DNA from: Lucifuga dentata
Taxonomy: Eukaryota > Chordata > Actinopteri > Ophidiiformes > Bythitidae
Direction of reading: 5' to 3'
DNA length: 64,000 nt
Assembly (NCBI GenBank): GCA_014773175.1
Contig: VXCM01001287.1
Coordinates: forward strand, 51,570-115,569
The notes beneath the pieces were generated by a model, which was not told the DNA's origin, searched no databases, and was given only the letters and a program-made list of their open reading frames with translations. Shown piece by piece: positions 1-10,165 of the stretch (position 1 is the first letter of the stretch; every line of letters starts with the position of its first letter). A program made the position numbers and the translations under genes.

Positions 1-67
<67 letters not shown>
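1..67. repeat. Poly-T homopolymer at window edge
   Basis: The first 67 bases are all T, followed by a T-rich run with interspersed G. This is a simple repeat or the oligo(A) tail of a retroposon in reverse orientation; nothing to the left is visible to decide. Confidence 0.9.
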
Positions 68-68
<1 letters not shown>

Positions 69-1423
69 TTTGTTTGTTTTTTTGTTTTTGTAGAAGCTCC
101 AAAACTTTGGAATAGTTTACCCCTCCACATTATGACTGCACCGACGTTGCTGAGTTTTAAATTGTGGCTAAAAACATAATTATTCTCCTTGACCTTTTAA
201 AACCAACCTGAAATTTGATTTCTGCTCTAATGTGTCTTAGCATCTTGCTGGTGTTTTATTGTGTTTTATTTCTCTGCTGGTTTTTATTTATTGATATGTT
301 GTTTTATTTGTATGTTCTCAATTGAGAATGGAAGACAAATTTCAAAACAAATTCAGTAGAAAAATTGAATATTTGGTGTACAAGTGACATTTCAGTCTCT
401 TCAGATGTGTTTTTGTGATAAGTTGTATTCATTTGTTTTGTGTAATTTTTTTTTTAATATAAAAACTTGCCTTACCATCAATGAAAATTCACCAAACTTT
501 GCAGAAGGTTCCAGTCTTATCCAAAATGATGTAGATTAAACTGTGCCAATAATTTTTGTTATATTTGCACTGTGGATCAGAATTTTATAACTTTAATTTT
601 TTCCGAAACCTTCAATGTAAGGATGAGTTGTCTATGCCAAAAGAATTTTACCAAATTGGACTACTGCTTTTTGTGCATGTTCATTGTGTAGCCAACCAAC
701 ATTTTATCAGTAGTTAAGTTTTAATAACTTTGAAATCTATTTTTGAGACATATAAGGTAAACCAACATGCTGCAACAAATGTTTATGATGCAGACTCTTC
801 AAATGTGTCAGCTGCGGAACGTCACAGCAAATGTTTTTGGTTTCGAGCGAGCTGATTTACTGACAGATGGATGGGTGTGTGTGATATGAGGGAGAGGTAT
901 ACTGTGGGAAGTAAGATCTAAAAGATGTTTTGCATGATTTCACTTGGCACTTCTGTAGAAAATTGCACAAGAACCAACAACAATACTTCACAGAAGATTT
1001 TAAATCCAGTCAAATCTCTGCAAAGCCCTGCAGACTTTATAATCAGGAATTTTATTTGTGTCAAGTATCTAATGGAAAACTCTTAGCTAAGCACAAGGCA
1101 TTTGGCAGCAGAAGGTGTTCATAGATCCACCCTGTACGTGTGCAGCTCAACAGCTTGTGCCAAAAAAAACATGTCAGTAAATCTTTGCGACATTTTTACT
1201 GTCACATAGTTTGACTATTTTTCATGTGAATGAGAATGAGTCCTCAGAAAGCCAAGGCACATCCACAAGCAAGTTAAACAACCTCTGTCACACAAATAAC
1301 AGCTTGCGTGGAAAATAGAAATTAAAGTACAGAATGTTAGAAATGTGGTTACAACTGTGACATAAAACAGCCTGAGGGTTTACTGTGATGTGAACAGGAG
1401 AGACAAGAAACATAAAACAGTAC

Positions 1424-1424
<1 letters not shown>

Positions 1425-1469
<45 letters not shown>
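1425..1469. repeat. (CT)n microsatellite
   Basis: About 22 uninterrupted CT units. Confidence 0.95.
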
Positions 1470-1472
<3 letters not shown>

Positions 1473-1879
1473 GATTGATGACAGGTTTTTTTTTTTTTTT
1501 TCCGACAATGCCCTACCTTTGTCTTTTGTTTTTTAACCTCCAGATCCAGACTGGTTTCTGTGGTATCTGGTTCTCGCCTGCAGCTATGTCACTCTCCCAC
1601 AAACAGGAATAATTTTACACAATCCCTTACATCTCCAGTGGTATTGCAACATGTAGAGAACGCCAGACTGAGAACTGAGCAAAGTGAGATTAGATTTTTG
1701 AAAAATAAATCATACACAGACATGGCTTAAAGTACTAGTATCCTTGCATTTTATTCAAGTATTGTACCATAAGTCCTGAGAAATATTGAAATTGAAAAAT
1801 CTTTTGTCATTCATACATGCATGTCTTTGGCTTGCAGTGGAATAGAATCCATCTAGGTTTGAATGAAGATAGGATCCAT

Positions 1880-2290
1880 GAAGACCCATTACTAAGACAG
1901 AAACATGCAAAAAAAAAAAAAAAAAAAAAAATGCAACTGCTGTTTGCCAAAATGCATGTGGACAACCACAGTCCTGAGAAGGAAAATCAGAAAATTAGAG
2001 CTTTATGATAAAACGCACCAACTGTATGTTCACAGAAAACATAAGAAGGTTTTCCATGACATGGAGGAAGCTCAGTGTTACAGGGTTGTTTTGCTGCCTC
2101 TATCAAGGCAATTGAGAGCAAAACGTAGAGCCCAGAGTCAGGACACTGTGCCTCAGATCACAGGTTAATGACCAAAAAACAGATCCCAGACAGACAACAC
2201 AAAGAAGAAAACATTGGACCAGGTGTTCTGCTGTGAGTCCTGGTCTGAATCCCATTGAACACCTGTAGAAAGATTTGAAATTGTCAAATC
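1880..2290 (+). pseudogene. Decayed Tc1/mariner transposase fragment
   Basis: Read across frames, the stretch resembles the middle and C-terminal part of a Tc1-type DDE transposase. FAKMHVDNHS (near 1942) matches the family's FAKxHLD block, KLELYDKTHQLYVHRK (near 2003) matches the DETKxELFG...YVWRK block, and SPGLNPIEHL (near 2236) matches the SPDLNPIEHLW block, with the Trp codon replaced by TAG. An A-tract near 1908-1930 and frame changes interrupt it. It is a dead copy; no terminal repeats were confidently paired. Confidence 0.6.
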
Positions 2291-3259
2291 AGAGAAGGCA
2301 GCATCAAAGCTGAGAGAAGTGGAACAGCTGATCAAGATGACCAAACTAGTTCATTGCTATAGAAAGAAGACTACAACTACTGTTTTCAGCATTTTTCTCC
2401 TTGTAATTTTCATCCTTTTTATAATTTAAAATATCTTGAAAATCAAAGTTTCTGTTGTATTCAATGGAAAGCAAAGAAAAGTGGATGCAAAATACTATTT
2501 TTGAGTTGCAATTTATTTCAGAGAAAATTTAGTTTTTTGAAAGGACTAATACTTCTGACCACGTCTACATTCACTTCCATAGTCTTTTCTGCATTTCTGA
2601 CCACTATAAACCAGTTTAAGGATGGGAATGTTACACACACTTAGGTTATGCATGTTTTATTGATAATAGTGATTATTCGTTTGCAGAGGGTAAAATTGTA
2701 TTTACTCACTTACTCACACAAGCATATAGTAACATGACCTACTATTAGTGCACTTTGTGTGTGGAATTTGCCTGACCCCATATTGTTGTCTTTTGTGACT
2801 TTTACTTTTACAATTAGGCATGAAGTTTGACACCAGGAGGGTGAATTTGACACAAGGATTTCAGTTTAAACTGAGTGTTTTATGATCCATGTGATCAGAC
2901 AAAGTGGGAGGTGAAAAAAAGATTTCAGATGTAATTGTGTACAAGTTTACAATAATTCTCTGGTTTAATCTTCAAAATTGCAGTCTATACGTTAGAACGT
3001 TTAGGTGTTCTCTCTGCTGACTGAGCCACACCTTAGTGCATGCTGTTTTCTTTTTTTCTTGTCATGTAGAACAATGTGAGGTGAGGTGAGGCAAGGCACA
3101 TCAATCTGTTCCTGACTGAATTTGGTCCATCCAATTTGAATAAAGCAGCTCAGCATGCATGAATCATTTCAATTATAATTATAGGGTAATTATAAAGAGC
3201 CACAGTGTTTCACAACGTAAAAACAACACTATTTCATGTTTAGCATGGGTATGTGTGTG

Positions 3260-3290
<31 letters not shown>

Positions 3291-3945
3291 ATGCGTGCAT
3301 GCGTGTCTGTGTGTAAATTTTGTTGAAATTAATTTAAATCACCATCAAATTTTACAATCATGAGTGCTTATATGCAGCAGCACACAAATTGCCCTCACTA
3401 AAGTGTGCATTCTCACATGCTCACAAACAAGTGTGTGGATGTGTGTGTGTGTGTTTGTGTGTGTGTACAATGTTTAGACAAGAGTAGAAGAGACTGCACG
3501 ATTTTGTTTGCTGCAATTTAAAATATAATATATATTGGTGAATGTTTGGCTTATTTTTACATCAAATAGACATTTGTGAAAATGATCATTTGTTTTAAAG
3601 AGATCATAAATATATTCTAGGACATCCTAAATGGAAGGTTTTGCTTCGAAAGTACTGAAAATGAAAGAAACCATCCCTCAAAAACACATCTGTCAAATAA
3701 ATATTTTGAATTATCTAAAATAAAAAGTCAATTTATAAGCGTACAGAGAACCTGTTTAAATCTGTAATGCTATGCTATGTCATCAGAGTGTGTGAGGGGA
3801 GCAGCCAGAAATCTCACTCCGTGCTCATAGAGTGGGGCTTTTCGCTTTTCCCCCACTCCAATGGTCATCCTTCTTTTCTCTAACAGCTGCTCTACTGCCT
3901 ACACAAAAGGAAAAAAAAAATCCTGCTCCAAAATCACACCACATA

Positions 3946-4286
3946 CAGGCAGTCCCCAGGTTACAAATGAGTTCCGTTCCGACGGCTGTCTTTAAGTCCA
4001 ATTTGTAAGTAAGTCAGTTACGTAAAGTGTGTATCTAGCATCAGTATATATATTTTACCTTTCTATGCATAAGAAACATTAAAGAAACACTTCCAGATAT
4101 ACTAAAATATCTTAAACATAATAATACTGCTGTATCGCTGGATGTGCATTGCAAAATAGTGCACCATGCGTTCCTTACGAATCATTGTATATTAAATCGA
4201 ATTTTTAATTTAATAAGCTTTATGGTGGCCGGTTCATGAGTACGGATTGTTCGTAAGTTGGACATTCATAAATTGGGGACTGCCTA
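3946..4286. mobile_element. MITE with AGGCAGTCCCC inverted ends, TA-flanked
   Basis: The left end reads CAGGCAGTCCCCAGGTTAC and the reverse complement of the right end reads TAGGCAGTCCCCAATTTATG, giving imperfect inverted termini over about 25 bases with TA on both sides. The interior (~340 bp) has no ORF. Size and TA target site fit a non-autonomous Tc1/mariner-superfamily (possibly Tigger-like) element; the exact family is not certain. Confidence 0.65.
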
Positions 4287-4646
4287 TAAGCTATATTATA
4301 GTACGAACAACATTAATCTACGTTTTTAAATGTACACTTAGCAGGGAGGGTTCCATGTTCTTGGTTTGAGCCACTGCCCCTGAAAATGTCTGTGCACGGC
4401 TCTGATGTTGAGTAATTTTGGCTCAGTAGGCAGGTGAGTAACTGAAACATTGCCACTTTTTGGGGTTTTTCTGCTATATGACAATAAATCAACATTATGA
4501 CTGTTTCTGGCACTTGTTTGACATTGCTCAAGTCCCTGTGCATAAGCACTAAAGGTAAATTATTCAGCTTTCTAAATGTCACTTATGCAACAACAATCTG
4601 TTTCCACTTATGCAAAATGAGGTCACAGATCCCTCATATATGTGCT

Positions 4647-4648
<2 letters not shown>

Positions 4649-4702
<54 letters not shown>
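4649..4702. repeat. (GA)n microsatellite
   Basis: Uninterrupted GA units over about 54 bases, 3' of the keratin gene. Confidence 0.95.
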
Positions 4703-4705
<3 letters not shown>

Positions 4706-4784
4706 CACTTATGTGTTATGAAAACTAAAGGTGACACCTGGTGAATGGAAATACACACTGAAGATTGCAGTTGAAAATCAACAT

Positions 4785-4800
4785 TTTATTCAGCTTTATT
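4785..4800 (-). terminator. Keratin poly(A) signals (two AATAAA)
   Basis: Two TTTATT hexamers on the plus strand (4785-4790 and 4795-4800) read AATAAA on the minus strand, about 690 bases past the keratin stop codon. They are the most likely cleavage signals, giving a 3' UTR of roughly 0.7 kb. Confidence 0.55.
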
Positions 4801-5481
4801 TCAGGACATTGTTTATTTTCTGACAGAGTATTTTAACTACAGTAGCATGAATCATTTTTCGGTGATGAGAATGAATGTACATTTGCCAAATTATTATTAT
4901 TTTTTTTAAAAGAAGATTAATGTTTATCATGACTGGATGATTTAAAACACATTCATGTTATTGTTTTTTAAACATGTTTATACTGATTCAAGTATCTTGA
5001 TACTTAAATCTCTAATTATGTTGTTGCAATTATTTTCCCATGATTACAACTTATGCAAATAAAAAAATAATATAAATAATACAGTTCACTTTTTTAATTT
5101 TCTACACATTTGTGATTATCGATGCACATGTGCAGCTTTAACTTTTCTGCTTTTTGATTAGATTTAGGCCTCATATTTATCAAAGTGAGCATTCATCACT
5201 GAAGATTAACATTAGCAGCAACTCAGCTAAATAAATTTAGCAAAAAAAATAAGGAAAAAATTGCAATGTAACCCTAATACAAAGTAAGTGCTTTTTCAAA
5301 ATAGCTGGATCTGTTTCTGAAATATCATGTGCCTTCTATACACCAACCTAAATTAGTAAGTACATGGCTGGAGTTTAAAGGTATAGTAAACAAGCAGTTA
5401 TAGTACTAGTATAGTAGTAGTATAGCCAGGTACCAAATTACCTTAAAATGTAAGTTTAGAAGACTGAGGAGAGCCTCCTTG

Positions 5482-5588
5482 TTACTGAATCTCCTCAACC
5501 TGGATGTCAGTAACGGAGGAAACCACCTTTCCATCAACCACCTCCTGCACAACGGTCTTCACTACTCTCTCCTTGTGAAGTTTTTGCT
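5482..5588 (-). CDS. Keratin last coding exon
   Basis: Encodes EQKLHKERVVKTVVQEVVDG and VVSSVTDIQVEEIQ then TAA (5482-5484). Acceptor CATTCACAG|AGCAAA. The intron upstream contains a homopolymer join (N at 5635). Confidence 0.7.
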
Positions 5589-5927
5589 CTGTGAATGTGG
5601 ACAACAAATGCAGTTCATAAAAAAAAAAAAAAAANAAAAAAAAAAAAAAAAAATACAAACATAATATGTACAAATTAAGAACATAATTCAGACACAATTA
5701 CTACAACAGCTGGTAAATCTAATGGATGGATGGAAATCATCTTGACAAATGTTTAGAAACATGTCTGGAGGTGGAAAGTAAATACATACATTTACTTAAG
5801 TGCTGTACTCAAGTATAATTTTAAGGCATTGGTACTTTATATAATTATACTTGTTCTCCACTCCAGTCTGCCTGTAGTTACATGTTACTTTTCAGATTCA
5901 TATTTTAACTTCAACATTAAATTTCTC

Positions 5928-5975
<48 letters not shown>

Positions 5976-6803
5976 TCAAATCACTGTAAAACTAAACTTT
6001 ACTCTTTTTACAAAAGCACTTTCACATTTGAACGCAGGACTTGTCTTGTGTATTTTGCCAATATATTTACTGAACGCTTCTTCGTCTTCACATTTTCTTA
6101 CCTTCCACCTCTTCCACCATTTTGCTGTTGACCACCCTTTGAAGAGGGAAAACATGTTAATATTAATATTGTTATTTTATTGTTTTAGTTGCTGCCTCAC
6201 AACTCCCACATAGATGTTTAATAAAACGAAATACTTACCATTCATTTCATTTCCATTGATTTTTTTTCATCAACGCCCTCACTTCCTGTCATTTCTACTT
6301 ATCAGCTCCTTATTCATTTTTCATCACTTTTTCAGTTTTCACTCTCACCTAGTCTGTGCTTCTCCATCCAACAGTCTCCTGTACTCGGCAATCTCCATAA
6401 CTAGCCTCATCTTGATGTCCAGCAGCATCTTGTATTCTGTGGCCTGCTGCTGGATGCTGACAGTCAGCTGCTGGATCTCAGTCTCCAGCAAGATGATGAT
6501 CTGCTGCAGATGGCTGATCCGAGCACTGTATCGACTCCCCACATCTGCCAAATTCTGCTCCAGGCATTGTTTCTGCAGGACAAGCAGGAAGGATGCAACT
6601 ATGATACTTGCTGTAAGAAGAGCAAATTGGTTTGGAATAAAATGAAACATGAAATAAAACATGGCTGACATGGGTGAGAATGCTCTGGAGCTCTATCTCC
6701 AAAGTCTGGTGGGTCCTCTTCAGGTCTAACAGCTGTGTTTGAAAGATCTTCACATCAGTTGTGCAGCTTTCAATTGACATCTGCAAAACCTCCACCTGTG
6801 TGT

Positions 6804-6870
<67 letters not shown>

Positions 6871-9118
6871 AACAAACAACACACGTGTATTTATATTTTT
6901 AGGAAACAAATAAGAAGGCATTTAAAATGCAAATATGATTGATTGATGCTTTATTGCTGTTTCTAGGTCATGCTTAGCTGATGTGGCTTATATTGTTTGT
7001 TTNGATTGATTGATGCTTTATTGCTGTTTCTAGGTCATGCTTAGCTGATGTGGCTTATATTGTTTGTTTAGCTATTCATGATTAATTGGTGTAACAGGAG
7101 ATCTTGTATCTCATGATCTTCATTTCTATTCTTATTTGTTTTATTATTATGCTATTGTCAGATTTCTTCTTTTGCATGTTTTAATACTATTTTTGCTTAT
7201 CAAGTTTTGTATTTTAAAATTGTGGTCCCCAGGAAGATTAGTGACTGCTGAAGCAGGAGCTAATGGGAACCAATAAATAATAAAGACAATAAAGACACAC
7301 ATACACACACACAAGTTGTAGGCAACTGCTATACCAGAAAGTGGCATCATAGTTGTTGGGTTTTTTTTGTTTGTTTTGTTTTTTTTAGAGGTTTGGGCTC
7401 ATTGCTCTCCCATCTCACCTTCTGGTTGAACCATTTTTCAATGTCCTCTTTGTTCTTCAGCATCACAGCCTCATACTGCTTCCTGAGGTCTGTCAGAATC
7501 TCTGTCAGATCAGCAGATTCATTGCTGTCCACCTCTACATTCACACCGATACCCTGCTGGGCCCTCAACAGCTGCAGCTCCTGCAAAGGGAATAAAAGGG
7601 AGAACATGGGCCAGAGAGTAGTGCAAAATGCATGTTAATTAAAGGACAATACTGGTGATCATGCATGTTTGAGCCCAACATTACTGACAACTTTTCTCCA
7701 AAGTATATAACCTTAGCGTTAAATTTTAGATTTTTTTTTCCTCCTACCTTCCGGACAGTCGTTGGTTTCAGTTCATTCCAGTACACAATTAAAATCAACT
7801 TGTAGAGACCTGAAACAGGCTTGACATGTATAATCTATCACAGAGAATAAGTTGTCTGTTAAGTTTTTTTGTTGACATAACTGTATTTAACTGATCTGGC
7901 ACGGAGCTACACAGAAGACAATATATGTCTCTGCCAGGAAATGTAGTTCCAGGGAAAAAAAAAAAAAAANGGGAAAAAAAAAAAAAAAGAAACGGCTTTT
8001 ACCGAGGAATTACAATGACCTTCTACAATTGTGCATAACTGTTACAAGACGAAACTTGAATTTTAAGGTGTTTCACCTGAACATTTGATTTTGAAAGATT
8101 AGGGTATCTGAAAAAATAACAGGAAAACTAAACTATGGTTTTATGTTTTTGGAAATTGGTTGTCAGTAATGTAACGTATGTGGGTTGTATATATTGGACT
8201 TAAACATGCAAACTCACCAGCATGGTAGCATGGTCCTTTAACATTACTGCATGGTGTAGAATCAAGGGACTGAGCCTTTCTTGATAAATCATCGTTACCT
8301 GAGCTCGGAGGTCAGAGATGGTGTTGAAGAAGCCTGAAAGATCTTTGGAAACTGGAATTCTCTTCTCATGAAACTCTCTGATCTGCAGCTCCAGCTTCTT
8401 ATTGGCTGCTTCCAGGGAGCGCACCTAACAGAATAAAATAAAGTAAAGTAAAATAAAATAAAATAAAATAAACAAATGAAAATCACATTCATTTTTAGTA
8501 GAACACTTAATGTTCTCAATGGACATCTGTGTGTAAAAATCTACATTCTTTTTTTTTTTAAATAAATGACTTTATTTGAAGATCTAATCTATACAGTATA
8601 TAATACAGCATTAGTCAAAAACAGGTTGATGGAGCCCCAGCAAGCTTTACCAATCAAATGGTAGATCTACAGAGATAATTTGCTTATCAGAGTCTGCTGT
8701 TCTTATGAAGGAGCAGGCAGCAAGTACAGAATAAGAATGCTTTAATAAAGTCTCCTAAACCCAAACTTTAAAAGTGAGACTTAGTTTTGGCATCATCACC
8801 ATCATCATCATCGTTATCTCTTACCTTCTCCAGGTAGGAGGCCAGGTGATTGTTCAGGTTCTGCATGGTCACCTTCTCATTGCTAAACACTGCAGTGTCG
8901 CTGAACAGGGTCACACCGCAGAAAGACTCGGACTGGGAGACACAGGTCCCATATCCTCCAGCGACCCCGTACACGCTGGGAGCACGGCCGGTAGAAAAGA
9001 TGGAAGAGGCAGTGGACATGCGGGACTGACTGCTGCCTCTGGCCAGACTGATGGCACCGGATGCAGCAATGCTGCTGAGGCTGCTGAAGCTGCTCTGGCA
9101 GGTCACAGCAGTACACAT
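5482..9118 (-). CDS. Type I keratin-like intermediate filament protein lacking coil 1B
   Basis: The protein is a cytoplasmic intermediate-filament subunit of the acidic (type I) class, which pairs with type II keratins in epithelial cells. Coding exons (minus): 8825-9118, 8299-8424, 7419-7580, 6670-6795, 6349-6572, 6102-6136, 5482-5588. All phases join without a stop, giving 357 residues. Residues 1-79 are a Ser/Gly-rich head; 80-98 (NEKVTMQNLNNHLASYLEK) are the helix-initiation motif; 141-194 carry the linker/coil 2 start; EYRRLLDGE is the helix-termination motif; the tail VDGKVVSSVTDIQVEEIQ resembles the KRT18-type tail. The 162-nt and 126-nt exons match the classic type I keratin exons 4 and 5, but classic exons 2 and 3 (83+157 nt, 80 codons of coil 1B) are missing. 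Helix-initiation Arg is replaced by His. An extra intron splits coil 1A. Could be a decaying paralogue, a truncated functional keratin or an assembly product. The start ATG lies about 70 bases downstream of a TATA box. Confidence 0.75.
5930..5977. repeat. (TTTC)n microsatellite
   Basis: About 11-12 TTTC units in the last keratin intron. Confidence 0.95.
6102..6136 (-). CDS. Keratin coding exon 6 (short tail exon)
   Basis: A 35-nt exon between TTCAAAG|GGTGGT and GGAAG|GTAAGA that supplies exactly the phases required by its neighbours and encodes VVNSKMVEEVE. Placed from splice sites and phase rather than homology. Confidence 0.6.
6349..6572 (-). CDS. Keratin coding exon 5 (classic exon 6, coil 2 end)
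   Basis: 224 nt, one codon longer than the usual 221. Encodes KQCLEQNLADVGSRYSARIS to EYRRLLDGEAQT. Acceptor CTGCAG|AAACAA, donor ACTAG|GTGAGAG. The family consensus RLExEIATY reads RLVMEIAEY here. Confidence 0.75.
6670..6795 (-). CDS. Keratin coding exon 4 (classic exon 5)
   Basis: Exactly 126 nt, the usual size of exon 5. Encodes VEVLQMSIESCTTDVK through LEIELQSILTH. The acceptor lies at the end of a (CA)n tract (CACACAG|GTGGAG). The donor is CAT|GTCAGC, a poor match to GTRAGT. Confidence 0.7.
6805..6865. repeat. (CA)n microsatellite abutting a keratin splice acceptor
   Basis: About 30 CA units. On the minus strand the (TG)n lies just upstream of the 126-nt keratin exon, in place of a normal pyrimidine tract. 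Confidence 0.95.
6937..7069. other. Unmerged contig overlap around N at 7003
   Basis: 66 bases (6937-7002) are repeated exactly as 7004-7069 with one N between them. This is a contig join with the overlap left in, not a biological tandem repeat. It lies in a keratin intron. Confidence 0.9.
7419..7580 (-). CDS. Keratin coding exon 3 (classic exon 4, coil 2 start)
   Basis: Exactly 162 nt, the usual size of type I keratin exon 4. Encodes ELQLLRAQQGIGVNVEVDS through IEKWFNQK. Acceptor TTTGCAG|GAGCTG, donor CAGAAG|GTGAGA, phase 0 at both ends, so it joins in frame to the preceding exon despite the missing coil 1B exons. Confidence 0.8.
7639..8241. mobile_element. TTAA-flanked MITE, family A, copy 1 (in keratin intron)
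   Basis: Starts TTAAAGGACAATACTGGTGA and ends, in reverse complement, TTAAAGGACCATGCTACCAT, so it has inverted ends and TTAA on both sides. About 600 bp, no ORF. It aligns along its length with the copy at 51375-51969. The TTAA site suggests a piggyBac-like non-autonomous element. An A-tract with a join (N at 7970) sits in the middle. Confidence 0.75.
8299..8424 (-). CDS. Keratin coding exon 2 (rest of coil 1A, linker L1)
   Basis: Encodes VRSLEAANKKLELQIREF through NTISDLRAQ (42 codons). Acceptor TGTTAG|GTGCGC, donor GCTCAG|GTAACG, both phase 0. Confidence 0.8.
8825..9118 (-). CDS. Keratin coding exon 1 (head and start of coil 1A)
   Basis: Encodes residues 1-98 from MCTAVTCQSSFSS to LASYLEK. 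The donor is GAGAAG|GTAAGAG, phase 0. In type I keratins the first exon normally runs on through coil 1A to the DLRxQ block, so this intron is extra. Confidence 0.8.
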
Positions 9119-9180
9119 GGTGAGAGGTGGACTGACTGAGGTGGACTGGTTGCTGAAGGCTGATCAGGTCTCTGAAGTGC

Positions 9181-9250
9181 CTGGCATTTTATACTGTGAG
9201 GACAGCATCAGGAATGATCCTGACGCTGTCCTCACAGTATAAAATGCCAG
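9181..9250. repeat. 70-bp near-perfect palindrome over the keratin promoter
   Basis: Arms 9181-9213 and 9218-9250 (33 bases each) are exact reverse complements except 9207/9224, around a 4-base centre ATGA. The left arm begins CTGGCATTTTATACTGTGAG. Symmetry stops abruptly at both ends. Confidence 0.95.
9187..9193 (-). promoter_or_regulatory. Keratin TATA box
   Basis: TATAAAA on the minus strand, 69-75 bases upstream of the keratin ATG, placing transcription start near 9160 and giving a 5' UTR of about 45 bases. It lies within one arm of a palindrome, so a second TATAAAA faces the other way at 9238-9244. Confidence 0.6.
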
Positions 9251-9284
9251 ATAATATTTTTTTTGTTTTGTTTTGTTTTCTTCT

Positions 9285-9988
9285 ATTACAGTAGGTATGC
9301 CTCTTTTCAATTAGTGACTCACTTGTATTTCTTTACATACGGATTCCCCTTAAAGTCATGGAGGANGCCTCTTTTCAATTAGTGACTCACTTGTATTTCT
9401 TTACATACGGATTCCCCTTAAAGTCATGGAGGATTAACTTTGAATGCCCATCATGATTTAGATTGCATTTCTATCCCAGCAGTTTCAAAAGTCCTGACGA
9501 AGTGAATTACAGTAGAAATGTACAACATTTTCAGTCAGTGCCTACACATACATATTGCTTCTAAAATCTGATTCATCATCTTTGATGTGGCAAACCTGAA
9601 TTATTTAAATAAGGTGTGGCTGAGGATAAAGACCACAATGGCAGAAGATTCAAAGAACACTCACTATACAATGGTTTGTATTTTACAGGTGATGTTTGAC
9701 ATGCAGTCGTATTCATGTGGATTATATAGGAGCTAATGATAAACTGTAGATTATTCATTATTCACCATAGAATATGTCCCAGTTTGGGGCTGATGGTCTC
9801 TGCAGTGTCTGTTAATCTATTTATTTCTCAGGTGATTAATTCAATATATGTAATATTCATATGTACAACATGCTTTTGTCATTATAGCAGCTAATAAGCA
9901 GAAAGATTNCAATATATGTAATATTCATATGTACAACATGCTTTTGTCATTATAGCAGCTAATAAGCAGAAAGATTACAGTAGGTATG
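9285..9988. mobile_element. ~540-bp duplicated segment, copy 1, with 15-bp flanking direct repeats
   Basis: The segment (GCCTCTTTTCAATTAGTGAC ... GCAGAAAG) matches 16834-17374 almost base for base; I noticed one difference (CAGGTGATT against CAGGCGATT). ATTACAGTAGGTATG occurs exactly at both edges (9285-9299 and 9974-9988), as a target-site duplication would. Two N joins (9366, 9909), each with 67-base duplicated overlaps, show the middle 542 bases are a separate contig inserted between flanks that already contain the two ends. No inverted termini, poly(A) or ORF of note. Confidence 0.7.
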
Positions 9989-10165
9989 TCCTGCCAGCTG
10001 ATTCTTTGGGAACATTTTTCACATGCCAGCTGTCAAGTTAGACAGCCATCAAACTGATAACCAGATTGATAACCAGCAGCCATTAGGTTTGTCCTCTTTA
10101 GTATCATTGCAAAGAATAAAGTTTTAGAAATGTAAATTACATTTGGATGGATATTAATACACAAT

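Larger units (their letters stand above)
68..4780. other. Gene-free AT-rich interval downstream of keratin
   Basis: I see no exon with splice sites or recognisable protein here. It contains a (CT)n tract, a decayed Tc1-type transposase (about 1880-2290), a GTGC/GT-rich tract near 3251-3315, a MITE (3946-4286) and a (GA)n tract. Short open frames in the interval are low-complexity or have no family resemblance. Confidence 0.7.

Noticed and set aside
3246..3316. Tandem GTGC units considered as a CRISPR-like or regulatory array
   Set aside because: Simple GTGC/GT microsatellite without spacers.
6214..6645. Plus-strand open frame of 143 codons
   Set aside because: It is the antisense of the keratin exon 6349-6572; the minus strand has the intermediate-filament motifs and splice sites.
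8774..9139. Plus-strand open frame of 121 codons
   Set aside because: Antisense shadow of keratin exon 1.
9576..9758. Identical 60-codon minus-strand frame present twice (also 17043-17225)
   Set aside because: Identity reflects duplication of the ~540-bp segment; the peptide has no family resemblance, no splice context and no sign of codon-level constraint.
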